Origin: Streptomyces finlayi
GTDB taxonomy: Bacteria > Actinomycetota > Actinomycetes > Streptomycetales > Streptomycetaceae
NCBI RefSeq assembly: GCF_014216315.1
Contig: NZ_CP045702.1
Location: 930,001-994,000, forward strand
DNA: 64,000 nucleotides
Reading direction: 5' to 3'
In this document: positions 8,719 through 16,905 of the stretch, piece by piece
Layout: the number at the start of each line of letters is the position of its first letter
Numbering within the stretch: the first letter of the stretch is position 1
Program-made: the position numbers and the translations under genes
Notes under the pieces: generated by a model
Database searches by the model: none
Seen by the model: only the letters and a program-made list of their open reading frames with translations
Told to the model about the DNA's origin: nothing

Positions 8719-9564
8719 GTGAAGCCCACCGTTCGCTCCCTCGCCGCATCCGCCGCTCTCACCGCCGCATCCGCCGCTCTCACCGCCGCCACCGCCGTCC
8801 TCGCCCTGACCGGCTGCTCCGGAGCCAGCGGTTCCGCCCCGGAGACCGACCTCGACGACCCGGCGAAGAAGCAGCTCGCCATGCAGTTGGTGTCCAGCGC
8901 GGAGAACTCCTCACTGGACTGGAAGGCGCAGTACAAGTACATCGAGGACATCGGTGACGGCCGCGGCTACACCGCGGGCATCATCGGCTTCTGCTCCGGC
9001 ACCGGCGACATGCTCGCCGTCGTCGAGCGGTACGCCGCGGCCCGGCCAGGCAACCCCCTGGAGCGCTACCTGCCCGCACTCCGCGCCGTGAAGGGCAGCG
9101 ACGCGCACACGGGGCTCGGCGCCCCGTTCACCGACGCGTGGGCGAGGGCGGCCTCGGACCCGGCGTTCCGGTCGGCGCAGGACGCGGAGCGTGACCACTC
9201 CTACTTCGACCCGGCGGTGGAACGGGCGAAGGACGACGGTCTCAGCGCGCTGGGGCAGTTCATCTACTACGACGCCTATGTGATGCACGGTCACGGCGAC
9301 ACGGAAGGCTCGGTCGGCTTCGCCACGATACGGCGCGGGGCGCTCGCGAAGGCCGATCCGCCCGCACGGGGCGGCGACGAGGAGGCGTATCTCCACGCCT
9401 TCCTCGACGCCCGGGTGGCCGCGATCGCCAAGGAGCCCTCCCACACCGACACCAGCCGCGTGGAGACCGCCCAGCGGGTGTTCGTACGCGAAGGCAGACT
9501 CCAGCTGGAGACTCCGCTGCGGTGGCGGGTGTACGGGGAGAGCTTCCGCGTCGACGGCCGCTGA
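8719..9564 (+). CDS. GH46 chitosanase, predicted lipoprotein
   Basis: Endo-acting hydrolase of chitosan. The mature part starts with ETDLDDPAKKQLAMQLVSSAENSS and contains the GH46 catalytic pair: the glutamate in SSAENSSLDW and the aspartate in YIEDIGDGRG. Unlike classical secreted chitosanases, the signal peptide ends in LTGC (cysteine about residue 33), so the enzyme is probably anchored to the membrane. The hydrophobic core is lengthened by a seven-residue duplication encoded by a perfect 21-bp tandem repeat at 8746-8787. The GTG start lacks a clear ribosome site. It is a paralogue of the next gene. Confidence 0.88.
   Translation: MKPTVRSLAASAALTAASAALTAATAVLALTGCSGASGSAPETDLDDPAKKQLAMQLVSSAENSSLDWKAQYKYIEDIGDGRGYTAGIIGFCSGTGDMLAVVERYAAARPGNPLERYLPALRAVKGSDAHTGLGAPFTDAWARAASDPAFRSAQDAERDHSYFDPAVERAKDDGLSALGQFIYYDAYVMHGHGDTEGSVGFATIRRGALAKADPPARGGDEEAYLHAFLDARVAAIAKEPSHTDTSRVETAQRVFVREGRLQLETPLRWRVYGESFRVDGR
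8746..8787 (+). repeat. 21-bp tandem repeat inside a signal peptide
   Basis: Two perfect 21-bp units (8746-8766, 8767-8787) encode ASAALTA twice in the hydrophobic core of the lipoprotein signal peptide. The repeat keeps frame and may have arisen by slippage. Confidence 0.85.
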
Positions 9565-9821
9565 GCACCGCGGGAGCGGCGCGCACGGGGACCGGGCGGA
9601 GGAGCAGCCGTGCGCGCCGGTCCCCGTACGGGATGAACTGCACTTTCATTGCCCCCCCGAGGCCCCGCACCCACCCGTGACCCGGCTGTCGCGGGCCCCG
9701 TTGGAGGGGTGGACGCGTACGCGGTGACGGGGTTCCCGCGCGCCGTGACAGGGCCGCCCGACCGGGGCAGGTCATCGGATCATCTTCGACGCGGGGGTAT
9801 GCCGCGCGCTCCGCACTCTGA

Positions 9822-9836
9822 TAGTAAAGCTTCCTA
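9822..9836 (+). promoter_or_regulatory. Imperfect palindrome before the second chitosanase
   Basis: TAGTAAAGCTTCCTA is an imperfect dyad (TAG and CTA outer arms, AA and TT inner arms), 39 bp before the GTG. It vaguely recalls the GAAAG-N-CTTTC operators described for chitosanase regulators, but the match is weak. Confidence 0.3.
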
Positions 9837-9874
9837 ACAGACGAAGGGCACGACGAACTCCCCCTGGAGGACAG

Positions 9875-10750
9875 GTGCACAACCCCCATAACCGCACCGC
9901 ACGTCGCACCACCCGACTCACCCGCCCGGCCGGCTTCGCCGCCCTGGTGCTCGGCCTCACGCTCACGGCGACTCCCATGACCGCCTTCGCCGACGAGGTG
10001 CCCGCCACCCCGGCCGCACATCATCAGGAGGCCGCCGCGACCGGGCTCGACGATCCCGCGAAGAAGGACATCGCGATGCAGCTGGTGTCCAGCGCGGAGA
10101 ACTCCTCACTGGACTGGAAGGCGCAGTACAAGTACATCGAGGACATCGGCGACGGCCGCGGCTACACCGCGGGCATCATCGGCTTCTGCTCCGGCACCGG
10201 CGACATGCTCGACCTGGTCGAGCTGTACACCCAGCGCAAGCCGGGCAACGTCCTCGCGAAATACCTGCCCGCCCTGCGCGCGGTGGACGGCACCGACTCC
10301 CACGAGGGGCTCGACCCGGGCTTCACGAGGGACTGGGCGAAAGCCGCGTCCGACTCCGCCTTCAAGAAGGCGCAGAACGACGAGCGCGACCGGGTCTACT
10401 TCAACCCGGCCGTCAAGGCGGGCAAGGGCGACGGGGTGGGCACCCTCGGACAGTTCGCCTACTACGACGCCCTCGTCATGCACGGCAACGGCGGCGACAG
10501 CGCGAGCTTCGGGTCCATCCGCAAGAGGGCGCTCTCCAAGGCCAAGTCACCGTCGCAGGGCGGCAACGAGGTGACGTACCTCAACGCGTTCCTGGACGCC
10601 AGGGTCTGGGCGATGAAGCAGGAGGAGGCCCACTCGGACACCAGCCGGGTGGACACCGCTCAGCGCGTCTTCCTCAGGAACGGCAACCTGAACCTGGACC
10701 CGCCGCTCGACTGGAAGGTGTACGGCGACAGCTTCCACATCGGCCGGTGA
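9875..10750 (+). CDS. csnA: GH46 chitosanase, secreted
   Basis: A 291-residue secreted endo-chitosanase. The signal peptide covers about the first 33 residues (RTTRLTRPAGFAALVLGL, then AFADEVPA as the likely cleavage region). The GH46 core shows the catalytic glutamate in SSAENSSLDW and aspartate in YIEDIGDGRG. GGAGGACAG precedes the GTG. It shares a 136-bp block (10076-10211) with the upstream paralogue at two mismatches, while the remaining coding regions are much more diverged. It ends at a strong hairpin. The Streptomyces csnA product is the closest known type. Confidence 0.92.
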   Translation: MHNPHNRTARRTTRLTRPAGFAALVLGLTLTATPMTAFADEVPATPAAHHQEAAATGLDDPAKKDIAMQLVSSAENSSLDWKAQYKYIEDIGDGRGYTAGIIGFCSGTGDMLDLVELYTQRKPGNVLAKYLPALRAVDGTDSHEGLDPGFTRDWAKAASDSAFKKAQNDERDRVYFNPAVKAGKGDGVGTLGQFAYYDALVMHGNGGDSASFGSIRKRALSKAKSPSQGGNEVTYLNAFLDARVWAMKQEEAHSDTSRVDTAQRVFLRNGNLNLDPPLDWKVYGDSFHIGR

Positions 10751-10766
10751 CGGCCCCCTGACACCT

Positions 10767-10798
10767 GTGGCGCGTACGGCGGTCGCCGTACGCGCCAC
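10767..10798. terminator. Bidirectional terminator
   Basis: A perfect 14-bp stem, GTGGCGCGTACGGC with its complement, around a GGTC loop. It lies between the chitosanase and the convergent permease. Confidence 0.8.
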
Positions 10799-10825
10799 GG
10801 GGTGGTGCGCGGTGGTACGGGTCCG

Positions 10826-12259
10826 TCAGTGGACGGGCACGGGGGTCGCGTCCTTCGGGGCCGGTTCCGATCCGGGTGCCTGCTCCGGGTCCGTGTCCGC
10901 GTCCGGCTTGCGGCCGAAGTGGTTGAAGGCCAGGTTCAGCAGGATCGCCACCACACAGCCGGTGGAGATGCCCGAGTCGAGGACGACGAGCATGTCCTTT
11001 GGGAACGCGTGGTAGAACTGCGGCGCGGCGATCGGGATCAGGCCGATTCCGACGGCCGCCGCGACGATCAGAGCGTTCTCGCCCTTCTCCAGGGCGGCGG
11101 TGGCGAGAGTCTGGATCCCGCTCGCCGCGACCGAGCCGAACAGCACGATGCCGGCGCCGCCGAGCACCGGCAGCGGCACGATCGCGATGACGGAAGCGGC
11201 GACGGGGACGAGCCCGAGCACGATCAGGATGCCACCGCCCGCGGCGACGACGAACCGGCTGCGGACCTTGGTCATCGCGACGAGGCCGATGTTCTGTGCG
11301 AAGGCGCTGCACATGAAACCGTTGAACAGCGGGCTGATGGCACTGCCGAGGGTGTCGGCGCGCAGACCGCCCTCGATGGTCCGCTCGTCCGCGGGACGGC
11401 CGACGATCCGGCCGAGAGCGAGCATGTCCGCGGTGGACTCCGTCATGCACACCAGCATCACGATGCACATCGAGATGATCGCGGCGATCTCGAACTGCGG
11501 TGCGCCGAAGGCGAACGGGGTCGGGAAGCCGACCACGTCGGCGTTCTTCATGGGGCCGAAGTCGGTGATGCCGACCGGGATCGCGATCAGTGTGCCGATG
11601 ACCAGACCGAGCAGGATCGCGATCTGCTGGAGGAAGCCGCGCAGCAGTTTGCGCAGGGCCAGCACGATCGCCAGGGTGACGGCGGCCATGGTGATGTTGG
11701 TCATCGAACCGTAGTCGTCCGCGGCGGAGTTGCCTCCCTGGGACCAGTTGAAGGCGACCGGCAGCAGCGAGACACCGATCAGGGTGATCACGGTGCCGGT
11801 GACCACGGGCGGGAAGAAGCGGACCAGCTTGCAGAAGTACGGGGCGAGTACGAATCCGAGCAGGCTCGCGACGATGATCGCGCCGAAGATGACGGCGATC
11901 CCGTCGTGGCCCCGGTCCTTGCCGATCGCCACCATCGGCGTCACCCCGGCGAACGACACCCCGTTGACGAACGGCAGGCGGGCGCCGATGCGCCAGAACC
12001 CGAGGGTCTGGAGCAGGGTGGCTATGCCCGCGGTGAAGAGGCTCGCCCCCATCAGGAAGGCGGTCTCCTTGGCGCTGAGCCCCAGGGCGGGCCCCACGAT
12101 CATGGGCGGCGCGACGACGCCCGCGTACATGGCGGCCACGTGCTGGAGCCCGCTGGTGAACATCTTCAGGGGCGGGAGGGTCTCGTCGACCGGGTGCTTA
12201 CGGTCCGCGAGAGCGGCTGTGTCTTGAGCTTCACTGCGAAACCTGGGCTGAGCGGCCAC
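10826..12259 (-). CDS. NCS2-family urate/xanthine permease
   Basis: A 477-residue membrane transporter with about 12 to 14 hydrophobic segments. NCS2 signatures include GLQHVAAMYAGVVAPPMIVG (about residues 36-55), LPFVNGVSFAGVTPMVAIG, and a TESTADMLALGRIVGR segment resembling the substrate-binding region of the urate/xanthine branch. The GTG at 12259 follows GGAGGAA and is preferred to an upstream ATG at 12394. It is downstream of the deaminase and uricase genes on the same strand, so urate or xanthine is the likely substrate. The C-terminal tail is acidic and proline-rich. Confidence 0.87.
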   Translation of the reverse strand: MAAQPRFRSEAQDTAALADRKHPVDETLPPLKMFTSGLQHVAAMYAGVVAPPMIVGPALGLSAKETAFLMGASLFTAGIATLLQTLGFWRIGARLPFVNGVSFAGVTPMVAIGKDRGHDGIAVIFGAIIVASLLGFVLAPYFCKLVRFFPPVVTGTVITLIGVSLLPVAFNWSQGGNSAADDYGSMTNITMAAVTLAIVLALRKLLRGFLQQIAILLGLVIGTLIAIPVGITDFGPMKNADVVGFPTPFAFGAPQFEIAAIISMCIVMLVCMTESTADMLALGRIVGRPADERTIEGGLRADTLGSAISPLFNGFMCSAFAQNIGLVAMTKVRSRFVVAAGGGILIVLGLVPVAASVIAIVPLPVLGGAGIVLFGSVAASGIQTLATAALEKGENALIVAAAVGIGLIPIAAPQFYHAFPKDMLVVLDSGISTGCVVAILLNLAFNHFGRKPDADTDPEQAPGSEPAPKDATPVPVH

Positions 12260-12393
12260 GGCGGTTCCTCCGGTCGGTGGCACGTCGTCGGTGACGTGGG
12301 TGTCAGGGAGGTGGTGCGGAGTGGTGCGTTGGTGGGTGCTTCGTCGCGCATGCGTGGTGATGCGGGTGGGGATGCCCGGGCAGTGGTTCATCA

Positions 12394-12467
12394 CCGGTCC
12401 GGAGGGTGCGCACCTGTGGTGTGCGCCCTCCGGACCGGCTGCCGTGGACCCCGCTCGGGTCCACGGC
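12394..12467 (-). terminator. Two consecutive hairpins between deaminase and permease
   Basis: A long stem at 12394-12438 (20 bp with two mismatches) is followed by a perfect 11-bp stem at 12441-12467 (GCCGTGGACCC with its complement, loop CGCTC). They lie just after the deaminase stop on the minus strand and probably end or attenuate that transcript before the permease. Confidence 0.65.
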
Positions 12468-12526
12468 GGCCGGACGAGGGCCGTCCCCCTCGGCCGGCCG
12501 GTTCATGGGGGTGCCGTCGCCGTACG

Positions 12527-13915
12527 TCAGGCTCCGGCGGCGATCCGCGCGAGGCGGCGGGCCTCGTCGCGGGTGTCACGTGCGATGGCGTCCTCGTCCA
12601 CCGTGACCAGGTGGCCGTCCTCGACGACCGGCTTCCCGTCGGCCAGGGAGAGCGTGACAGGGGCCGCGGCGCCGAAGACGAGCGCGGTCACCGGGTCGGC
12701 GATCGAGGAGTGGGCGAGGGTGTCCAGCCTCCACAGGACGAGGTCGGCGAGCTTGCCGGCCTCCAGCGAGCCGATCTGGTCGGCGCGGCCGAGGACCTGG
12801 GCGCCGCCGTACGTACCGAGCCGCAGGGCCTGGCGGGCGTTCAGCGCCTTCTCGCGGTGGGCGCCGAGGCGGTTGATGAGGAGGGCGTTGCGCAGTTCGG
12901 TGTGGAGTTCACCGGACTCGTTGGACGCCGTGCCGTCGACGCCGAGACCGACCGGGATGCCGGCGGCGAGCATGTCGGGTACCCGGGCGATGCCCGCGGC
13001 GAGGCGGGCGTTGGAGGACGGGCAGTGCGCGACGCCCGTTCCCGTACGGGCGAAGGCGGCGATGTCGGAGTCGTTCATGTGGACGCAGTGCGCCATCCAC
13101 ACGTCCTGGCCGAGCCAGCCGTTCGCCTCGAAGTAGTCGGTGGGTCCCATCCCGAAGAGTTCCTTGCAGAACTGCTCCTCCTCGACGGTCTCCGAGCCGT
13201 GGGTGTGCAGCCTCACGCCCTTGCGGCGGGCCAGCTCGGCGCCCTGGGCGAGGAGTTCGGTCGAGATGGAGAACGGGGAGCAGGGCGCGACGGCGATCTG
13301 GGTCATCGAGCCGAACGAGGCGTCGTGGTGGGCGTCGATGGCCGCCTCGGTGCCCGCGAGTGCGCCTTCGAGCGTCTCGACCGCGAAGTCCGGCGGCAGA
13401 CCACCGTCCTTCACGCTGCGGTCCATGGAGCCGCGGGCGAGGGTGAACCGCACACCCATGTCGCGTGCCGCCCCGATGATGGCGCCGGAGAGGTCTCCGG
13501 AGCCCTTCGGGTGGACGTAGTGGTGGTCCATCGCCGTGGTGACACCGCCGCGCGCCATCATGGCGAGCGAGCCCTGCGCCGCGGCGCGGACCATCGGCTC
13601 GTCGATGCGCGCCCAGGTCGGGTAGAGCGCGACCAGCCAGTCGAAGAGGTTGTGGTCGGTCGCGAGGCCGCGGGTGATCCACTGGTAGAAGTGGTGGTGG
13701 GTGTTGACCAGCCCGGGTGTGAGGAGATGACCGGTGCCGTCGATGCGGCGAACGACGCCGGCGAGGCCCTGCGGTGCCTTGCCCGCGCCGACGGACTCGA
13801 TGCGGTTGCCCGCCACGACGACGTGCCCCGACGCGTACTCGGTGTCATGGGCGTCGACGGTCGCGATCGAGCAGTTCTCGATGACGATGCGCTGAGGGTC
13901 TGCCGAAGCTGCCAT
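12527..13915 (-). CDS. 8-oxoguanine deaminase-like amidohydrolase
   Basis: A 462-residue zinc amidohydrolase of the ATZ/TRZ group. Metal-site motifs are TPGLVNTHHHFYQ (about residues 59-71), HTHGSETVEEE, WMAHCVHMN and the aspartate in GLGVDGTASNESG. The overall pattern fits 8-oxoguanine/guanine deaminases that yield urate or xanthine, which agrees with its place upstream of a permease and downstream of uricase. The ATG at 13915 has GGGAAGCACC before it and fits the family start better than the ATG at 14089. Guanine as the main substrate cannot be excluded. Confidence 0.82.
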   Translation of the reverse strand: MAASADPQRIVIENCSIATVDAHDTEYASGHVVVAGNRIESVGAGKAPQGLAGVVRRIDGTGHLLTPGLVNTHHHFYQWITRGLATDHNLFDWLVALYPTWARIDEPMVRAAAQGSLAMMARGGVTTAMDHHYVHPKGSGDLSGAIIGAARDMGVRFTLARGSMDRSVKDGGLPPDFAVETLEGALAGTEAAIDAHHDASFGSMTQIAVAPCSPFSISTELLAQGAELARRKGVRLHTHGSETVEEEQFCKELFGMGPTDYFEANGWLGQDVWMAHCVHMNDSDIAAFARTGTGVAHCPSSNARLAAGIARVPDMLAAGIPVGLGVDGTASNESGELHTELRNALLINRLGAHREKALNARQALRLGTYGGAQVLGRADQIGSLEAGKLADLVLWRLDTLAHSSIADPVTALVFGAAAPVTLSLADGKPVVEDGHLVTVDEDAIARDTRDEARRLARIAAGA

Positions 13916-14157
13916 GGTGCTTCCCTTTTCTCTCATCGGCGATGTGGGCACGGCAGGACCCCAGGAGAATGTGAGTGCCACAGTGGCGCGGCTGTGGGTG
14001 CCGAGATGGCCACGTCGGACCGGATGCACGGAGCTTTCCGGCGGTGCGGAACACGGGCCTTCTGCCGGCCCCGTTGCGGGCTGTGCCATGGGGTGGTCCC
14101 TCCGGGATGACCGGCCCGCGCCCGCTGTGGACGGGCGGGGGCCGGATCAGTGCCGCG

Positions 14158-15081
14158 TCAGAGGTTGGTCATGTCGACGGGGATCTTCGGCTCGACGCCG
14201 TCCCGCAGCACGGTCGCCTCGATGAGGCCGTACGGGCGGTCCGCCGCGAAGTAGACCTCGTTGTCGTTCTTGAGGCCGAACGGCTCCAGATCCACCAGGA
14301 AGTGGTGGTTGTTCGGCAGCGAGAAGCGCATCTCGTCGATCTCGCTGCGGCTGTTGATGACCCGCGAACCCATCTGGTAGAGGGTCTGCTGGAGCGAGAG
14401 GGAGTACGTCTCGGCGAAGGCCTGGAGCATGTGCTTCTTCACCTGCTCGTACGACTTCTCCCAGTTGGGCATCCGCTGGCCGTCGCTGGTCCAGTTGTAA
14501 CGCCAGGCGGCCGACACGTCGGTGCACAGGACGCGGTCGTACGCCTCCTTGAGCGTCGTGTACCTGTCCTTGACGTAGCCCCAGAACTCCGAGTGGGTGG
14601 AGTTCATGACGGTGAGGTCCTTGAGACCGGAGATGATCTCCCAGCTCTCGCCGTCGAAGGTGATCTGGGTGGTGCGCAGCTCCTGTCCCTTGCGGGCGAA
14701 GGAGTGGTTGACCTCGTCGGCACCGATGAACTTCGAGTTGCCGTCCGACGTCGCGATGCGCTCCCAGGCGTACTCCTGGATCCGGATGCGCGCGACCTTG
14801 ATCGGCTCCTGCGAGGTCACGAAGTGCCGGGCGAGGTGGATGCCGAACTGTTCGGCGGACTCGATGCCGTACTCCTTGGCGAACGCGTACACCGTGTTCT
14901 TGGTGGTGTCCGTGGGCAGGACGTTGCCGTTGGAGCCGGAGTAGTGGACGTCGTCCATGTCACCGGAGAGGGCGACGGAGACGTTCAGGTCCTTGATGTG
15001 GTGGGTGTCGCCGTCCCTCGTGATTCTGACGACGCGGTTCTCTGCTTTGCCGTACTGGTTCTGGCCGAGAATCGTGGGCAT
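14158..15081 (-). CDS. Uricase (urate oxidase)
   Basis: Cofactor-free oxidase that converts urate and oxygen to 5-hydroxyisourate and hydrogen peroxide. The 307 residues match the family. Visible landmarks are VLPTDTTKNTVYAFAKEYG with the catalytic threonine, STHSEFWGYVKDRYTTL, and NNHHFLVDLEPFGLKNDNEVYF near the C-terminus. It is third in a tight minus-strand run after OHCU decarboxylase and hydroxyisourate hydrolase, six bases behind the latter. The peroxide product fits the catalase gene found further on. Confidence 0.95.
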   Translation of the reverse strand: MPTILGQNQYGKAENRVVRITRDGDTHHIKDLNVSVALSGDMDDVHYSGSNGNVLPTDTTKNTVYAFAKEYGIESAEQFGIHLARHFVTSQEPIKVARIRIQEYAWERIATSDGNSKFIGADEVNHSFARKGQELRTTQITFDGESWEIISGLKDLTVMNSTHSEFWGYVKDRYTTLKEAYDRVLCTDVSAAWRYNWTSDGQRMPNWEKSYEQVKKHMLQAFAETYSLSLQQTLYQMGSRVINSRSEIDEMRFSLPNNHHFLVDLEPFGLKNDNEVYFAADRPYGLIEATVLRDGVEPKIPVDMTNL

Positions 15082-15087
15082 TGTCTG

Positions 15088-15495
15088 CTAGCTCCCTCGG
15101 TAAACGGAGTAGCCGAACGGGTTGAGCAGCAGCGGTACGTGATAGTGCTCGCCCGGACGGACGGCGAAGGTGATCGCCACTTCCGGGAAGAACGCACCGC
15201 TGTCCCTTACGCGGGGGGCGTCCTGCTGCGCCTCGGCTTGCTGGTTGTTCGCACTGTCGTTCTTGACGAAATACGCCTCGACCCGGAAGTCGAGCCGTAC
15301 GTGGGTCGTGCCCTCCGGCAGCGCCGGCAGGTCCTTGCACCGCCCGTCCGCGTCGGTGGCGGACCCGCCCAGTGCCGTCCACTCGGCATCGGGGCCGCTG
15401 CGGGCCTCGATCGAGAGGGCGACACCTTCGGCGGGGCGTCCGATGCTGGTGTCCAGGATGTGCGTGGACACCGAAGCAGTGGTGGCGGTGCTCAT
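15088..15495 (-). CDS. uraH: 5-hydroxyisourate hydrolase (transthyretin-like)
   Basis: Hydrolyses 5-hydroxyisourate to OHCU, the second step after uricase. The 135-residue protein shows the conserved STHILDTSIGRPA N-terminus, the HYHVPLLLNPFGYS region and the C-terminal YRGS tetrapeptide typical of this enzyme. Its ATG overlaps the last base of the OHCU decarboxylase stop codon, so the two are probably translated together. Confidence 0.95.
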   Translation of the reverse strand: MSTATTASVSTHILDTSIGRPAEGVALSIEARSGPDAEWTALGGSATDADGRCKDLPALPEGTTHVRLDFRVEAYFVKNDSANNQQAEAQQDAPRVRDSGAFFPEVAITFAVRPGEHYHVPLLLNPFGYSVYRGS

Positions 15496-16007
15496 CAGTC
15501 CTTCTCCTCTTCCACGAGACGGCTCAGCCGGATGCGGTTGATCCTGCCCAGTTCGGTGCGCACGTGTCCGCGCTCCTGCTCGGGCGAGTTCTCGATCCGG
15601 GCCTTCACCGCGTCACGCATCTGCTCACCGGTGGCGCCGGTGGCGCAGATCAGGAAGACGTGTCCGAACCGCTTCTGGTAGGCCAGGTTCAGTTCGAGCA
15701 TCTCGTCCCTGAGTTCCTCGGAGGCGCCGGCCATGCCCCGCTGTTCGCGGGAGGAGGCCGGGTCGCCGGGCTTCGGGCGGCCGATCGGTGGATGACCGGC
15801 CATGGCTTCGGCCAGATCCTCCCCGGAGAGCTCGGCCATGGCGGCGTCGCTCGCGGAGAGAAGGGCTTCCACCGTGGGGTACGGGCGCCGGGAGAGGATG
15901 ATGCTCACCCAGGCCGCACTGGCACACACCTCGTGCAGCGCGGCGGTGGCCCCGCCGCCCGCCAGGGTGTTGAACCGGGCGAGGCCCGGCGTCGAGCTCG
16001 AAGTCAC
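15495..16007 (-). CDS. uraD: OHCU decarboxylase
   Basis: Decarboxylates 2-oxo-4-hydroxy-4-carboxy-5-ureidoimidazoline stereospecifically to S-allantoin. The 170 residues contain LAGHHPPIGRP-like AMAGHPPIGRPK, EQRGM and the NLAYQKRFGHVFLICATG signature. The GTG at 16007 follows GGAGG; an upstream frame to 16130 has no support. It is first in the uraD-uraH-uricase operon, with a TTCAAC-type palindrome about 75 bp upstream. Confidence 0.92.
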   Translation of the reverse strand: MTSSSTPGLARFNTLAGGGATAALHEVCASAAWVSIILSRRPYPTVEALLSASDAAMAELSGEDLAEAMAGHPPIGRPKPGDPASSREQRGMAGASEELRDEMLELNLAYQKRFGHVFLICATGATGEQMRDAVKARIENSPEQERGHVRTELGRINRIRLSRLVEEEKD

Positions 16008-16079
16008 GGGAGCCTCCGTGGCTGTTTTTCGCTGTGCGTTGTTCGGGCTGCGGACAGCTAACGCCCTCCGCAACACGAC

Positions 16080-16096
16080 GTCAACACTTTGTTGAA
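16080..16096. promoter_or_regulatory. 17-bp palindrome upstream of uraD
   Basis: Read on the minus strand it is TTCAACAAAGTGTTGAC, two mismatches from TTCAACAAACTGTTGAA. It lies about 73 bp before the uraD start and shares its pattern with sites at allB, aceB and katA. Confidence 0.6.
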
Positions 16097-16114
16097 ATAT
16101 CGCGAACGGAGAAA

Positions 16115-16142
16115 GCCGCCGTCCCGGCATCCGGACGGCGGC
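16115..16142 (-). terminator. Native terminator of the split HTH gene
   Basis: A perfect 10-bp stem, GCCGCCGTCC with its complement, around an 8-base loop. On the minus strand it follows the displaced 3' end of the HTH gene (stop at 16163-16165) by about 20 bases. It was probably that gene's original terminator before integration separated the two. Confidence 0.6.
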
Positions 16143-16162
16143 TCGCCTCGGAGCTGGATCAA

Positions 16163-16207
16163 CTACTCACCCTTGGCGGCGTTTTCCCGGTTTAGGTAGT
16201 TGTAAAC
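16163..16207 (-). pseudogene. Displaced 3' end of the HTH gene at 21.0-21.4 kb
   Basis: On the minus strand this reads VYNYLNRENAAKGE then TAG. The first four codons (GTT TAC AAC TAC) are identical to those at residues 112-115 of the HTH protein encoded at 21002-21397, in the same frame. It is best explained as the host half of that gene, stranded when an integrative element recombined into it. Confidence 0.75.
16196..16207 (+). other. attL core of integrated element
   Basis: GTAGTTGTAAAC, identical and in direct orientation to 21053-21064. It lies 29 bp before the start of a large serine integrase gene, the usual position for an attachment site, and inside the 3' end of a split host gene. 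Confidence 0.75.
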
Positions 16208-16236
16208 GAAGAACTACACCCAGTTATCCTAAACGA

Positions 16237-16905
16237 GTGACCCTGACCTTTGAAGAGCTTTGGCCCGTAGACCTCCTGGACGAAGCCGGCTGGTCCGCCT
16301 CCGAGAGAAGAGAACTTGCAGACCTTCTGGAGCGGATGTCTCTGCTCCCAGCAACCGCACCGCGGTCTCTGCTGTCCATCCGCCTCTCCATCCTGAGTGA
16401 GGAGACCACGTCACCCGTTCGGCAGGAGCTAGACCTAGTCCGTATGGCCGTAGAGCGGGGTTGCCGTGTCATCGGCATCGCAAGAGACCTTGGAGTCTCA
16501 GCTACCAAGGTGCCGCCCTGGAAGCGACCTCAGCTCGGGGACTGGATCAGCAACCGAGCCCCGGAGTTCGACGAGATCTTGTTCTGGAAGCTTGACCGCT
16601 TCGTCCGACGTATCTCGGATCTTCACCTGATGATCGAATGGTGCAAGGAGTTTCAGAAGACCCTTGCTGCCACGAATGACCCGATTGACCTCTCTACCGA
16701 GTTCGGTCAGTTCATGGTCACCATCATCGCCGGCATGGCTCGCATCGAAGCTGCCAACACAGGTGTCCGCGTCGAGTCCCTGTGGAAGTTCTCCCGCACC
16801 GTTGAGAAGCGCTGGATCATTGGCAAGCCTGTCTATGGCTACAGGACCAAGGACGAAGGTGATGGAACCAAGTCCTTGGTCATCAACCCAGAGAAGGCCC
16901 GAGCC
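16237..16905 (+). pseudogene. Large serine integrase, 5' part
   Basis: First 223 codons of a site-specific serine recombinase. After an atypical extension of about 45 residues comes the catalytic region SIRLSILSEETTSPVRQELD (serine after RL, about residue 49). EILFWKLDRFVRR and EFGQFMVTIIAGMARIEAANTGVR follow, the standard resolvase core and long helix. The frame runs into the IS at 16906. Joining 16905 to 18328 restores one open frame of 537 residues, so the gene was intact before the insertion. Confidence 0.85.

Noticed and set aside
10802..14110. A 1102-codon plus-strand frame
   Set aside because: It lies antisense to the permease and the deaminase, both with clear families. The translation is rich in Arg, Gly and Asp without any domain, typical of a shadow frame.
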